This document shows, piece after piece, positions 1 to 10,635 of a DNA stretch of 64,000 nucleotides. The position numbers and the translations under genes are program-made. Position 1 is the first letter of the stretch, and each line of letters opens with the position of its first letter. Where the stretch lies: contig JANHCV010000001.1 in assembly GCA_025594325.1 (NCBI GenBank), positions 2,232,001 to 2,296,000 of the forward strand. The letters run 5' to 3'. This stretch comes from Blastocladiella emersonii ATCC 22665. Lineage: Eukaryota; Blastocladiomycota; Blastocladiomycetes; Blastocladiales; Blastocladiaceae. Below the pieces are notes generated by a model. That model did no database searches. It was not told the DNA's origin and saw only the letters and a program-made list of their open reading frames with translations.

Positions 1-1386
1 CCTGGAGCGAGGCGAGGGTGGCGGCGACCGAGTCCTCGGTGTGGACGCAGGCCGTGGCGATGGTGGCGGCGGCGCCGCCCTCGGACGACGAGTCGCCGTT
101 GGCGGCGGCGGCCGTGGCGCTGACCTTGGCGAGGGTCGAGCGGCACTCGCCGAGCTCGGCCGAGTGCTTGGCGGTGAGCACGGCGACCTGGGCCTCGTGC
201 GCCTGGGCGAGCTCCTCGCACGCGTGCAGGTGCTGCGTCGCGAGCGTCTGCTTGAGCTCCTCCATCTCGCGTGCGTGCTCGAGGCGGACGGCCTCGAGGT
301 CGACGGTCACGACGCTGACGACGGTGCCGGTCTCGGAGACCTGGCTGGTCGAGTTGTCGTGCTCGCTGGCCGCGGCCGTGGCCGGGCGCGACGCGTCCTC
401 GTGCTCCTCGCCCGAAACCGAGTTGGCGGCCGAGGCGGAGATGAGCTTCTCCTTGAGATCGTGGTTCTGGATGGTGGTTGCAGAGAGTGCATGGTCGTTA
501 GTAAGTTGTCGGGGATTCGACGTAAGGGAGGGAAGAGGTCCAGATCTGGCGACTGCCGACGCGCCGGCGAGACGCGTCGCCTCAGCTGAGCGGGCCGAAC
601 GGGTGGCGCGGACAAGCGGGAACCCGAGATCAGGGCGATCATCAAGCCTCAGCCCACGTTGCGAGCCAGCGCTTGTTCGCCGCCGCTGCTGCGGAACGCC
701 ACCCAAACCGACCGATCGCGCAACAACGCGACGCGACGGCGCGAGGGACGAGAGGAGTAGGACGAAAGAAGACGACGTACCTCCGTCTGCAGGAGCTGGA
801 GCTGGAGCTTGAGCGACTCCATCTGCTCGAGCAGGTGCTTCTCGGCCTCACGCTTCTCGGCGACCGACGAGGTCACCTTACGCGTGGTGGTAGTCGAGCC
901 GGCACCGGGGGCCGACGAGACCTTGCGCGCGGTCAGCGTCGACGAGCTGGTAGCGCCCGGGATGCGGCGGATCGACGAGGCGGCCGTCGTGGTGGTCGAC
1001 GAGGCGACCGAGCCCGAGGTCGGCTTCTTGGCGAGGCGCGACGCCGACGTGGTGGTCGGGCGGGCGTACGACGGCACGGCCGAGGACGACGACGAGGTCG
1101 TGGTGGTGCGCGTCTTGGCGGGACTCGAGGCGGCCGAGGTGGCGGCCGAGTGCGGCGCCGAAGACGACGTGCGGCGCGCGGCAGCCGACGACGCCGAGGA
1201 CGACGACGACGAGCTGGCGGTGGCGGCGGCCGAGTGGGCGCCTGCGCCCTCCTTGGAGGCGGCCACCGACGTGCGGCGGGCCGACGACGAGCTGGCGGCC
1301 GAGTGGGCGGCAGAGGCGCCCGAGGCGGCGGCCGAGCCCGAGGAAGCCGTCAGGCCGGTCTTGACACGGGGACCGGACGACGACAT
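1..1386 (-). CDS. Coiled-coil protein with Ser/Ala/Thr-rich N-terminus (3' end outside window)
   Basis: I do not recognise this protein. The first exon runs from the ATG at 1386 (MSSSGPRVK) to 781 and encodes about 200 residues rich in Ser, Ala, Thr and Arg, ending in a heptad-like Leu/Gln helix (ESLKLQLQLLQTE). The intron is 780-467 (donor GTACGT, acceptor CAG). Exon 2 starts at 466 in phase 0 (NHDLKEKLIS) and reads open to base 1, with a second acidic coiled-coil stretch (LEHAREMEELKQTL). An upstream in-frame ATG at 1461 would add 25 residues; I prefer 1386. The layout (basic, disordered head followed by coiled coil) recalls cytoskeleton- or microtubule-associated proteins, but no CAP-Gly, kinesin or EB domain is visible. 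The gene is cut by the left edge. Confidence 0.6.
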
Positions 1387-3553
1387 GGTGTTGGTGGTGT
1401 TGGTGGTGATAATGACCTTGGTAGAAGGAGTGGAGTAGACTGGGCGGGTGCAAGGCTGCAAATCTTACACGGGGCCAGGTAGGAGGGGAGAAGGTGGAGA
1501 CTAAAGAGTACAGAGAGCTCGGCGAGCAGGGTAATACAGGAGAGACGAGAGGGGGAGGGCGGAGGGGGGATGTTCTACGGTTTTCGTTGAGGACGAAGGA
1601 GGGGAGATGGGTAACTGGTGCTGCTGACGGCGCGAATCAGCAGGCAAAGCCAACAGTGTAGGGGAGACGACGAGACAGATGAGAGGACGAGGGGGGGAGG
1701 GCGGGAGGGGGGTTGCACGGGTGCAGGGGGGTGTTGCTGGGTTGGTAGGCTTGGGTTGCGTGTATAGCTAGCGATGCGCAAAGGAGCAGGAGAGCGGGGG
1801 CCGCTCGCGGGGGGCGCTGGCGCTTTGTAGAGGTCGGGCGGTGGCGAGGCCCAACTCGGGCGGCTGCGTGTGGCTCGGCCGCAACCCTTCATCTCATGCG
1901 AGAGGTGCAAGGCGTGCCCGCGGAAATGGCCTTGTTGACGCATTTACCCTGCCCAGCTGCCATAAATAAGATCCCTCGCGCGCCAGACTCGCGGCCCAAG
2001 CGAGCAACCGGCTGTGAGGATCCATCATCAACATCCAACGTGGTGAGCGAGGGCGAGACGAGCGGGCCGCGGTGGTGGAGGTGGTGGTGCCGCGGCCACG
2101 GCCGCAGCGCGTCGCGATCACCGCCGGCATCAACGAGCGTTGTCGCCACCGCCGCGCGACGCGTCGGAGCTCAGGTGGGCGTGGGCAGCCGGCGGCGCGG
2201 GCGGGGACGCAGCGGTGGGGGGCGCCACGATCTGGCCGCGGAGGCGAGGGCTTGCCGGGAGCTCAAGAACTGCGCCCTGACTCGCAGCTCGCGATCTGCT
2301 AGCGGTGATGGCGCAGCTGCTCGCTGCAACCATCTCTCACCATGGCCAGCATGCGACGCTTCACGATCTTCTCTACCCGTTGGGCCTGCTCGTGCGCCCG
2401 CGCCGCGCGAAGCTGCACCACGGCCATCATCCACCGTGGCCGGCCACACACACTCCCGCCTCATCCTCATCGTGCTCGCGATCTTCACCATGGCCACCAC
2501 GGCCACGATGGCCGTCGACCCTGCTCGCGTCGTGGGCTGCGGTAAATGTCTCGCATTGTGGCGTAGCGCTAAATGAAGCAGATTTGCTCGCTGTCTCGAG
2601 GCACAAGCCACTCGCCGCCCGCCTATTCTTGGCCTCCTTGATGTACGCGTCGTCTCGCGCGTCCGTGCACCTCGCGCGACTCGGAAGCCGAGGTCGCTGG
2701 CCACACTCTTCCGCGACGTTCTCCCGGCCACGGCGGTTGATGGCCACCGGCAGCAATACCGAGCTCACCTCACGCCAGTGGCAATGGGACAGCTGGACGC
2801 GACCAAGATCGTCCTGGAACCTGCGCGGCGAGAGTCTCTGGTGAGGCTCACTTCGTGGCGATCAACAACGAGGTCACAGATTCGGACGACGAGCACCGCG
2901 TTTAACGCGAGGGTGGTGGCGGAGCGCTGGGTGCGTCGCGTGGCTCAGCTCCAGCCCCTGCATGAACGAAATGCGCGTTAAGGTTTGCCTCTGCGCAGCG
3001 GCGGCTGATGATGCCACTCGAGAAAATGCTCAGCCGATCGCTGCTCGCGGCTCAACCTCGGCCGCTGCTGCGGTTTTGCGCACGTTTCGGATCACGCCCG
3101 TGGCGCATCGCGTCGCTGCGCATCAGCCTCGCCATCAGGCTCTCACACTCGTTCCGACCTCACGGGTACCGAGGACGTCATGGCAGTTGCTGGGAGCAGT
3201 CCCTTGGAAGCGGGACACGAGTGTAGATGTAGATGTAGATGTAGAGCGAAAGAAGACAGAGATAGATAGATAAAGATTCTGCCCGTGCATCACAACAAAT
3301 CAAACAACAAAATTGGAGGTTAAGTGCACCGGCCGACAATGCGGCCGAACGAGGGTCACCCGGCCCAGCAGGGCAAGGGCACCTCGCAGCTGGGCTCGCT
3401 GCTACTATGCGAGCCACCGCCCCGCCGCTGACTCCTAAGCACAGCGCGTGCTCGTGGTCTTGACAAAGGAAGCACGGACGTGCGGACACGATGCGTGTCA
3501 CACGCTCCGACCCAGCTGGTGGACGGCGAGGGAAGGAGGAAGGACAGCTTGGA
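1387..3553. other. Gene-free stretch with a short TGTAGA microsatellite
   Basis: No convincing gene is seen in these 2.2 kb. Open frames here have no recognisable domain and look like GC-rich chance ORFs. A six-base repeat (TGTAGA, four copies) lies at 3222-3245, followed by GATA repeats. The right part (about 3290-3553) is directly downstream of the Fanzor stop codon on the minus strand, where a guide RNA would be expected. Confidence 0.4.
3222..3245. repeat. TGTAGA hexanucleotide microsatellite
   Basis: There are four tandem copies of TGTAGA, followed by a short GATA run at about 3261-3272. It is a simple repeat in non-coding sequence. Confidence 0.8.
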
Positions 3554-5928
3554 CTACTCGACCGTGGGCGTGGTGCGGCGCTTGCGGTGGTAGCGGTGCT
3601 TGGGGCGGGCGGCGGGCAGCGGGTTGCCGTCCGCGTCCTTGGCCTGGTCCTCGAAGACGAGCTGCTTGATGGCAAACGAGAGGATGTTGACGGCCGCGTT
3701 GCGGTCGCGCTGGACGCGGACGCCGCAGCGACGGCACGCGCGCGTCTGGTACACCTTCTTGTTGGTCTTGCCGAGCAGGTTGGTCTTGTCGGCCTTGGCG
3801 GCGGCGGGTTCGGCCATAGCGCACGCGGCGCACCACTTGCTCGAGTAGTTCTCGTCGACGGCGTACACGGTGACCATCTCGACCACAGGGCCCTTGTTGG
3901 CCGCCGAGATCATGCCGAAGCCCGAGCAGTTGCGGCCAATGAGCACGACGTGGCCGCGCAGCGCGCGGGCGAGGTCGGCCCAGTACGCCTTGCGGCGGCC
4001 CTCGTTGGTGAACTTGGTGCTGCACACGCCGTGGCTGCAGCTCTCCTCGACCTTGGCCTCCATGTACTCGGTGGCGACACGAGCGACCGCGCGGTGGTCG
4101 CCGGCAACGCACGAGTGCGCTGCATCGCCTGGTACGAGGCCCGCCTTGGCGCGCGACGCCTTGCGCTGCTCGCGGGCCTGGTCGGTGCCGACGTGGTGGT
4201 GGAACTCGCGACTCGACAGCGACCGGAACAGCGGCCGAGTCAGGACGACGCGCGAGACCGCCGACCGAATGTACGCCTTGATCACCTCGGACCACGGGCC
4301 GTCGCCACCCTGCGCCGCCAAGTACGCGAGGTACTGGAGCCGCCGGAACAGGCGCGCGAGCTCGAACGGCACGACGAAGCCGGTGAGAAAGTCGCGCACG
4401 CCGGCGTCAATGACAAACATGCACTGGCCGTAGCGGACGACAATCTTCTTCTTGTGCGACTCGACCTTGTCGCGACCGCCGGGGATCGGGACCTGGACCG
4501 AGCCATGGGGCGCGAGCTTGTCGGCCTCGGCGAGCACCTGGTCGAGCGTGAGGCTGCCTGCGCCGTCGACCGAGACGCCCGCGAACGGCTTGTGGAACTT
4601 GCCCGTGAAGCGACGCCCTTGACGCCCGCCCGTCGTGGCCGTGGTGGTGGTCTTGGTCCCGGCCTTCTTCTTGCCGGCAGCCTTCTTGACCGTGTTGCCG
4701 CCGGCGCCCTCCTCATCCTCCTCCTCGTCACCGCCGTCGCCGACCGTGTCCGCCCTTGGCCGGATGCCGCCTTTGTACAGGTACACGCGGACGACATGGC
4801 CGTCGGTCGAGATGCGGCCCTGGAACTGGTTGATGAGCGAGCCGCCGGGGCCGTCGCGCCGCAGGATGCGCGGGTCGAGGAAGCCGTCGTACAGGTCGAG
4901 CAGCGCCGTCCAGTAGGCGAGGTCGGAGCGGGCGCGCTCGAGGTCGGACGAACCCTTGGGCGCGACAGGTACGCCGTTGATCCTCCTGGCGAGCGTCTGG
5001 CCGTTGGAGTTGATGACCTCGGCACCGAGCACGTCGGACAGCCCCTCGAGGTCGAATGAGAAGAAGCGGTGCGACAGGTCGAGTTGAGGAACAGGACGAG
5101 GTGGATGGCGGGCGCGCCAGGTAGCCGGCTTGGAAATCGGCCTCGGCGTACTTCTTGAGGAGCGACAGGACCAGGGCGTGGCCCGACTTCTTGACGGCCG
5201 TCGCGTACTCGCGCGATGATCTGCTGCGTCAGCGTGACGGCCGGGTCGTCGAGGCACAGTGCCAGGTAGTGCGGGATCAGTAGCTTGACCTCGTTCGTCA
5301 GCCACGTCATGCGCTTGACGGCGCACTGGATCTTGCGCACGGCCTGGGCGCGGACGTGAGGAACAAAGAAGCTGCCCAGTCGGCGCGAGAAGGTGACGAA
5401 GCGGCCCGTGCCCGAGCAGCCGTACTTGGCGGGGTCGGGACCGATGACGGTCGGCCGTGGTGGTGGTGGTGGTCGACCTTGCCGACGAGGTGGTGGTGGT
5501 GGTGGCGGTGGGGATGACGAGGCCGAGGATGACGAGGGTGGAGGTGAAGGTGAAGGTGAAGCGCGTCGTGGTCGCTTCCTCGGTGGTGCGGCGAGAGGAG
5601 CACGGCGGGGGACCTTGGGGTCGTGGTCGACGACGTCGTCGGGCTCGGGGCTCGGGTCGAGCGGGGCCTCATGGCGGCCGACCGAGCTTGGCCTTGGTGG
5701 GCCGAAGGCGCCGACGACAGCAGGACGCGCGGCCGAGCGAGCACGAGGGCGACGGGTAGGCGAGCGACCGCGCGGCGCGCCGTCGGACCCGGACGCGGGT
5801 GCGGCAGCGCAACGGCCACGAGTACCACCACCGCCAACCTGGCCCGCCGACGTGGGCGGCGATGAGTCGGACGAGGAAGATGGCGACGAGTCGGTCGAGG
5901 AGGACGGCGACCTGGTGTACGTCTCCAT
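3554..5928 (-). CDS. Fanzor (eukaryotic TnpB-like) RNA-guided nuclease, N-terminal half frame-disrupted
   Basis: The C-terminal half is a clear TnpB/Fanzor core in one frame from about 5086 to the stop at 3554. RuvC-I is FVIDAGVRDF (Asp codon 4406-4408). A Fanzor-type VDE motif follows (VDENYSSKWC, Glu codon 3851-3853). The zinc ribbon is CAAC (3821-3832) plus CRRC (3725-3736), and RuvC-III is RDRNAAVNI (Asp codon 3704-3706). Fanzors are guided DNA endonucleases linked to transposons. The N-terminal part from ATG 5928 is Pro/Ser-rich with a basic NLS-like run (RKRPRRAS), then a helical region (GRFVTFSRRLGSFF...). Between about 5209 and 5086 the coding signal moves through three frames (codons starting at positions congruent to 0, 2, 0, then 1 mod 3) with no plausible intron, so the copy carries indels or assembly errors. 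Coding-like residues continue upstream of 5928 to a possible TAG acceptor at 5995, so a first exon may be missing. Confidence 0.75.
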
Positions 5929-6845
5929 CAGGGACTCGACCAGCCGGTCGATGTGGAACCCGTCGAGCGAGAGCCACGTCTGCTTGATGAACCGCTACGG
6001 GCGGGCGCGAGATGGGCGGGGTCAGTTCCTGCGTCGCTATACGTGGCGGAGACGAGATGAGGAGGATAGTACCTTTCGTCGTGGTTGTCGCTTGCCAAGG
6101 GCTCACGTCGAGCAACAGCCAGACGCAGCTTTTGGTACGTTGCGCAAGCTCTCTCCGTCGTCGTCCAACTTGACCAAGTTTCGGGTACAACCGCGAGCGA
6201 CGCGACCTCGGCCGGCGCGTCACGGCCATGACGCGACGGTTCGGCCTCCTCCACGTCTTCTTTACCTCGACGCCGAACCTGAACGAATCACTGGCGCTCA
6301 ACATCTGGTGCGGCGGCGACCCAGAAGACCTCGTGGCGTGTCCTGCACACGGGGGCGACCAGCAGTACCGCCACGCGGGAGCGCGCATGATCGCCGCCGC
6401 CGCGTTCAAACTGTCGCCCGAGAAGCTGCCAGCCGCGATCGACCTTCACTAAGGTTTATGGCCGTCGCCGTCCGCGCCTCCATCCCCATAGTCGCGCTCG
6501 AGTCGCGCAAACTGCCAAAGCCGGGCGACGTGTCGGTTCCTCAAGTAGCTGATCCGCGACGGAGATCAAGATGCGTCCTCCAAAGTCACGCGCGACTCCC
6601 TGCAGCTCATTAAGCAGTCATGCGTTGGTAAGAAGCGCGTGAAGCGAGGGGCCGAGCTGCTCGCGTCGGGGTCGCGAGGGTCACCTGCGACTGACCCCAC
6701 GTGTGGACGACGATCGCGCGCGGGCGGCGATCCGGCGAGCGAGTCACCACCACCCGCTCCCGCCTTCGCCGCCGCTCCCTCTTGCAAGCACGATTATCTC
6801 TCCGTGCAACGTCACCCACTCCACGTAACTCAACGCATCGACACC
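5929..6845. other. Region upstream of Fanzor and CSN4
   Basis: Possible extra 5' exons of the Fanzor gene lie at about 5929-6180 on the minus strand: a TAG acceptor just before 5994 and GTAC donors near 6075 and 6136. A small plus-strand ORF is at 6228-6452. The final 100 bases are the CSN4 promoter and 5' UTR. Confidence 0.3.
6228..6452 (+). CDS. Small hypothetical ORF (74 aa) of unclear status
   Basis: This ATG-to-TAA frame has high GC3 like the real genes here, but no recognised domain and no homologue I can name. It sits between the Fanzor gene and CSN4. It could be a decayed passenger fragment, part of a longer spliced gene, or chance. Low confidence. Confidence 0.15.
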   Translation: MTRRFGLLHVFFTSTPNLNESLALNIWCGGDPEDLVACPAHGGDQQYRHAGARMIAAAAFKLSPEKLPAAIDLH

Positions 6846-8153
6846 ATGAGCACCATTGGCGCCTCGCTTGCGCAGATCGCGTCGCCGGCGGTCAAGGACA
6901 AGGCGGCGGCGTACCGCGAGCTGACTGCGACGGTGTTTGCCGGCGTGGGCACGAACCCGGCCGCCTTCCTCGCGAACCTCAACGACCTCCTGGCGGCGCT
7001 GCTGCTCGAGTCGACGGGTCTCGTCGTGGCGCGCCCCGCGGTCGCCGACATCATGGAGCGCGCGACGGGGCTGCCCGTCACGGTGCCCGAGGAGACGCGC
7101 CACGGCGTGTTTACGGCGCTGATTGCGCACCTGGAGCCGCGCGCCGTGTCGTTCGAGGAGCAGGTCTCGGTCGCCCGCGAGAAGCTTGCCGAGATCCAGG
7201 AGGCCAACGAGGACTGGTCCGACGCCGCGCGCACGCTCATGGGGATCAAGCTCGAGTCGGGCCACCGGTACGCGCGCTTGGCGTGGTTGCATTGCCCCCG
7301 AACCCGCGACTGACCTCGCACCCGTGTACCCCGCCGCCGTAGCGTCGTGAGCGACGAGTACAAGCTCAAGATCTACCTGCACATTGTGCGCCTGCTGCTC
7401 GAGGACGACGACACGGTGACGGCCGACACGATGCTGAAGCGCGCGGGCACGCTGATTGGGCCCGAGCACGACCCGGTGCTGCAGCTGACGTACAAGATGT
7501 GCCACGCGCGGATCCTCGACTCGCAGCGGCGGTTTATCGAGGCGTGCGCCAAGTACGTCGAGCTGTCGTACGCGGCGCAGATCCACCCGGACGAGAAGAA
7601 CCAGCTGCTCGAGAAGGCCGTGACGTGCGCGGTGCTCGCGGGCGCCGGTCCGCAGCGCAGTCGCATGCTCGCGTCGCTGTACAAGGACGAGCGCGTGCAG
7701 AAGCTGCCGCACGTGTACTGGAGCGTGCTGGAGAAGATGCACCTGGGCCGCATCCTGCGCATCCACGAGGTGACCGATTTCGTCAAGCTGCTGAGCGGGC
7801 ACCACCTCGCCAAGCTCGCCGACGGCGCCACGGTGCTCGACCGCGCCGTGATCCAGCACAACCTGCTGTCGGCGAGTCTCATCTACGCCAACATCTCGTT
7901 TGCCGAGCTCGGCCGCCTGCTCGGCATCACGGCGGCCGAGGCCGAGCGCACCGCGGCGCGCATGATCGGCGAGCTGCGCCTGCAGGGCCGCGTCGACCAG
8001 ATTGACCAGGTCGTCTACTTCCAGACGTCGGGCGTCATGGCGTCGTGGGACGCGCGCGTCGCCGCCATGTGCACGCGCATCGACGACCTCGCGGGCGCCC
8101 TCACGGCGCAGGCCGCGGTGACCAGCGACGAGGCGCCCATGCAGCTCGCCTAG
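6846..8153 (+). CDS. CSN4: COP9 signalosome subunit 4
   Basis: Exons are 6846-7267 and 7343-8153 (donor GTACGC, acceptor TAG), giving 410 residues against about 406 in animals. The protein belongs to the COP9 signalosome, which removes NEDD8 from cullin-RING ligases. Hallmarks line up along the whole length with CSN4: [16 protein letters not shown] and [13 protein letters not shown] in the helical-repeat part, [18 protein letters not shown] just after the intron, then [14 protein letters not shown], and a PCI-type winged helix near the C-terminus ([35 protein letters not shown]). The start follows a CACC context. A polyadenylation signal AATAAA lies at 8192-8197. It is convergent with RAD6, with 88 bp between stops. 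Confidence 0.95.
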
Positions 8154-8191
8154 GCGTGTGTGTGCTGTTCTGTGTCGCGTCGATATGGATG

Positions 8192-8197
8192 AATAAA
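8192..8197 (+). terminator. AATAAA polyadenylation signal of CSN4
   Basis: A canonical AATAAA lies 39 bases after the CSN4 stop, in the short convergent spacer with RAD6. Confidence 0.55.
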
Positions 8198-8241
8198 GAG
8201 TTTGTATGTACAGATACCGGCCCCGGACCTCGAACACGGCG

Positions 8242-8823
8242 TCAGTTGACCCAGCTCAGCTCGACAATCTCGCGCACGCGCTTGTGGTACTCGTTGATGT
8301 TGTCGCGGAAGAGCTGGGCGGCCTCGACGTTTGCTGGCGAGCTCGGGTTCGGGTCGTGCAGCAGCGACTGGATGGACGTGAGGATGGCTAGTGACGGAGA
8401 GTTAGGGGGCGCGACAACGAGAGAGCGTCAGAAGTGAGCAACGCACCAGCAACGTCGAAGGTGGGCGACCAGCGGTTCTGCAGAATGTCGAGGCACAGGT
8501 CGCCGTTGGCGTACACGTTCGGGTGGAACATCTTGGACACGAACTTGACCTTGGGCGGCTTGTTCGGGTACGTCTCGTCAAACTCCATGACCAGCTTGAA
8601 GGTGCCGTCCTCGAACGGCGTCTCGGGCGGGCCGAAGATGACCGCGTTCCACGTCATGATGTTGTCCGGGTTGGGCGCGCCCGAGACGCCCGCGGGCGGG
8701 TCGTTCTGCAGGCGCTTGAAGTCGCTACAGGGAGGGACCGGGTGGCGGGTGAGGTTTGGGCCTGGCGGGAGCGTCGCTGCGAGGAATTTACCGCATGAGA
8801 CGGCGGCGAGTAGGGGTCGACAT
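8242..8823 (-). CDS. RAD6: Ubiquitin-conjugating enzyme E2, Rad6/UBE2A/B type
   Basis: Exons are 8823-8792, 8724-8447 and 8387-8242 (introns GTAAAT...TAG and GTGCGT...TAG), giving exactly 151 residues, the usual Rad6 core length. The N-terminus ([17 protein letters not shown]), the HPN motif, the catalytic Cys88 ([12 protein letters not shown]) and the end ([20 protein letters not shown]) match Rad6/UBE2A/B closely. It transfers ubiquitin with RING E3 partners in post-replication repair, histone H2B ubiquitination and meiosis. It lacks the acidic tail of budding-yeast Rad6, as in fission yeast and animals. It is divergent from the HEI10-like gene, sharing a 243-bp promoter region. Confidence 0.97.
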
Positions 8824-9066
8824 GGTGTTGCTTGAGCGGAATCGGTCTGTTGCAGCAAGTTACGTTGCAGATTTGGCGTTGTACGATGGAGAGCCAGGGG
8901 AGGGGAAGCTCGAAGGCGCAAGTCGAGCGGCGCAGCCAACGCCCATGTGATGAGTCGAATCACGCGGGGACGCGCCGATCGCGTCGACCACGCGTGCGCG
9001 TTTCGGCTTCCTCTCCTCGCGCCCTGCCCCCTCCGTTCCCGCAACCCACCGACATGCAGCGCCACC
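8824..9066. promoter_or_regulatory. Shared divergent promoter of RAD6 and HEI10-like gene
   Basis: These 243 bases separate the two start codons of divergently transcribed genes, so both promoters and 5' UTRs must lie here. I see no clear TATA box. Confidence 0.6.
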
Positions 9067-10525
9067 ATGGACTCGAGCGTCTCGCTCCGATGCAACTTGC
9101 TCGTGTGCCGCCGGCCCATCTCGGCCCTGACCCAGGCCCAGGCCATCATCACGTCGTGCTCGCGTGCGTGCGATCCCTCGCCGAGTGCGCGCGCTCGTGT
9201 CGCTCACGCCGGCGACGACCGGTAGACCTCTTTTGTGAGGAGTGCGCGACGGCGGCCTTCTCGACCAACCTCATCTGCCCCGCGTGCGAGACGCCGCTGC
9301 CCGATCCGTACGCGTCCATCGGTAGCCTCCCTGTCGACGGAACTGACCCGGTGGAGCGAGTAGAGACGACATTGCGCTCATGGTCCTCAATCCGACCGAA
9401 AAGTACAAGTCGGTGCGCCTCCCCTCGCCCGCTGCTCGCCCGTGATGGCCATTGTGATCTGACACTCGCAGCCCGGCACTTTGCGCAGGCCGTCCTCGCC
9501 GGCCTCCCACCCGAGACCATTCACGACATCTCGGGCCGCGCGCTCGACTTCTGGGTGTACCAGATCACGCAGGAGTGTACGCTGCTCGAGATGATGCGCA
9601 CCGAGGCGTCCGAGTCGGCGCAGGCCGCCGAGGACCGCGCCAAGCTCACGGCGCAGACGGCCGAGGACGAGATCCAGGGTCTGCTTCATACTGCTCGCCG
9701 CTCCCCTCACCCACGAAAGACTGACGCCGTGCTGTAGTCATGCGCGAGCGCATCCGCGTGCTCGAGCTGGAGCGCGAGCAGGAGAAGCAGAAGAGCGCCG
9801 ACCTCGTCAAGCAGTGCGCCGAGCGGTCGCACCAGCTCGCGCAGCTCCAGCAGCAGCTCGACCGGCAGCGCCGCCGCGGCATCGTGCCGCCGCCAACGAG
9901 CGCGGGGCCGGCCATGGTCGCGCAGCAGCAGCAGCAGCACCAGTTCGCGGCGTACCCTCGACAGCCGCCGCCTCCCCCACCACCACAGCAGCAGCAGCGC
10001 CGTTCGGTAACGTACCCGTCGCCGCCGGCCCTTGGGCAGCACCCTCACCCGCAACAGCGTCCGCCGACGGCGTCGCAGCACTCGGGCTCCCGGCACTCGC
10101 TCAGCTACCCACCGCCGCCGCAAGCGCCGCGGGGAGGCCACGGATACTCGCCGTACCCGCAGCCGATGGCGGGGGCGACGCAGGGCCGGTCGCGGTCGCA
10201 CCCGCAGGCCCCGCCCGAGTCGCGCCAGCAGCAGCGGCCGTCGGGCCACTGGCCGTCGCCGCCCACGGGCGCATCGTCACAGCAGCAGCAACAGTTCCGC
10301 TCCACAACCACGGGTCGCAACAGCGGGGGCGGTGGTGGCGGCGGCGGCGCGCAGAGCGGAGGGAGCCACTGGACGAGCCGCGTCGGGCATCCCATGGGCG
10401 GCGGCAGTGGTGGTGGCGGTGCAGACCCATCGGCGCGGCGGACGGCGAGCGTGTCGTCGACGGGGATGAGCGGCGACGGCGGCGGCGGGGGCGGGCGAGG
10501 CGATGGTGCGTGGTTCCAGCGCTGA
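9067..10525 (+). CDS. HEI10: HEI10/CCNB1IP1-like meiotic RING E3 ligase
   Basis: Exons are 9067-9163, 9226-9307, 9364-9412, 9489-9678 and 9738-10525, giving 401 residues. An N-terminal RING has Cys9, Cys14, Cys31, His33, Cys36, Cys39, Cys50 and Cys53. It is followed by the HEI10-specific segment [20 protein letters not shown] and [16 protein letters not shown], which aligns residue for residue with animal HEI10, then a coiled coil ([17 protein letters not shown]). HEI10 proteins bind synaptonemal complexes and select meiotic crossover sites. The last 215 residues are Gln-, Pro- and Gly-rich, a tail absent from the 277-residue human protein. The fourth exon's acceptor was chosen because it restores the family spacing. 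Assignment to HEI10 rather than Zip3/RNF212 rests on the FWVYQ region. Confidence 0.88.
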
Positions 10526-10635
10526 ACGGGACGAGTGTTGGACTGTACTATAGTCATTTGATTTTGGACCGGCGTGGGGAGGGACAATACTAGCGAAGGA
10601 AATGAACAAAACGGAGAGCGAGATAGTCTACATCA

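Noticed and set aside
1896-2844. Several ORFs of 110-230 residues in both strands
   Set aside because: No domain, no consistent splice pattern and no family match; treated as intergenic.
3491-5059. 522-residue plus-strand ORF over the Fanzor core
   Set aside because: Its peptide is Val/Arg/Leu/Ala-rich without domains, and the minus-strand frame has clear RuvC and zinc-ribbon motifs.
5086-5215. Introns as an explanation for the Fanzor frame changes
   Set aside because: GTACGC at about 5208 is a good donor, but the sequence after it is itself coding-like in a third frame and no single acceptor restores all segments.
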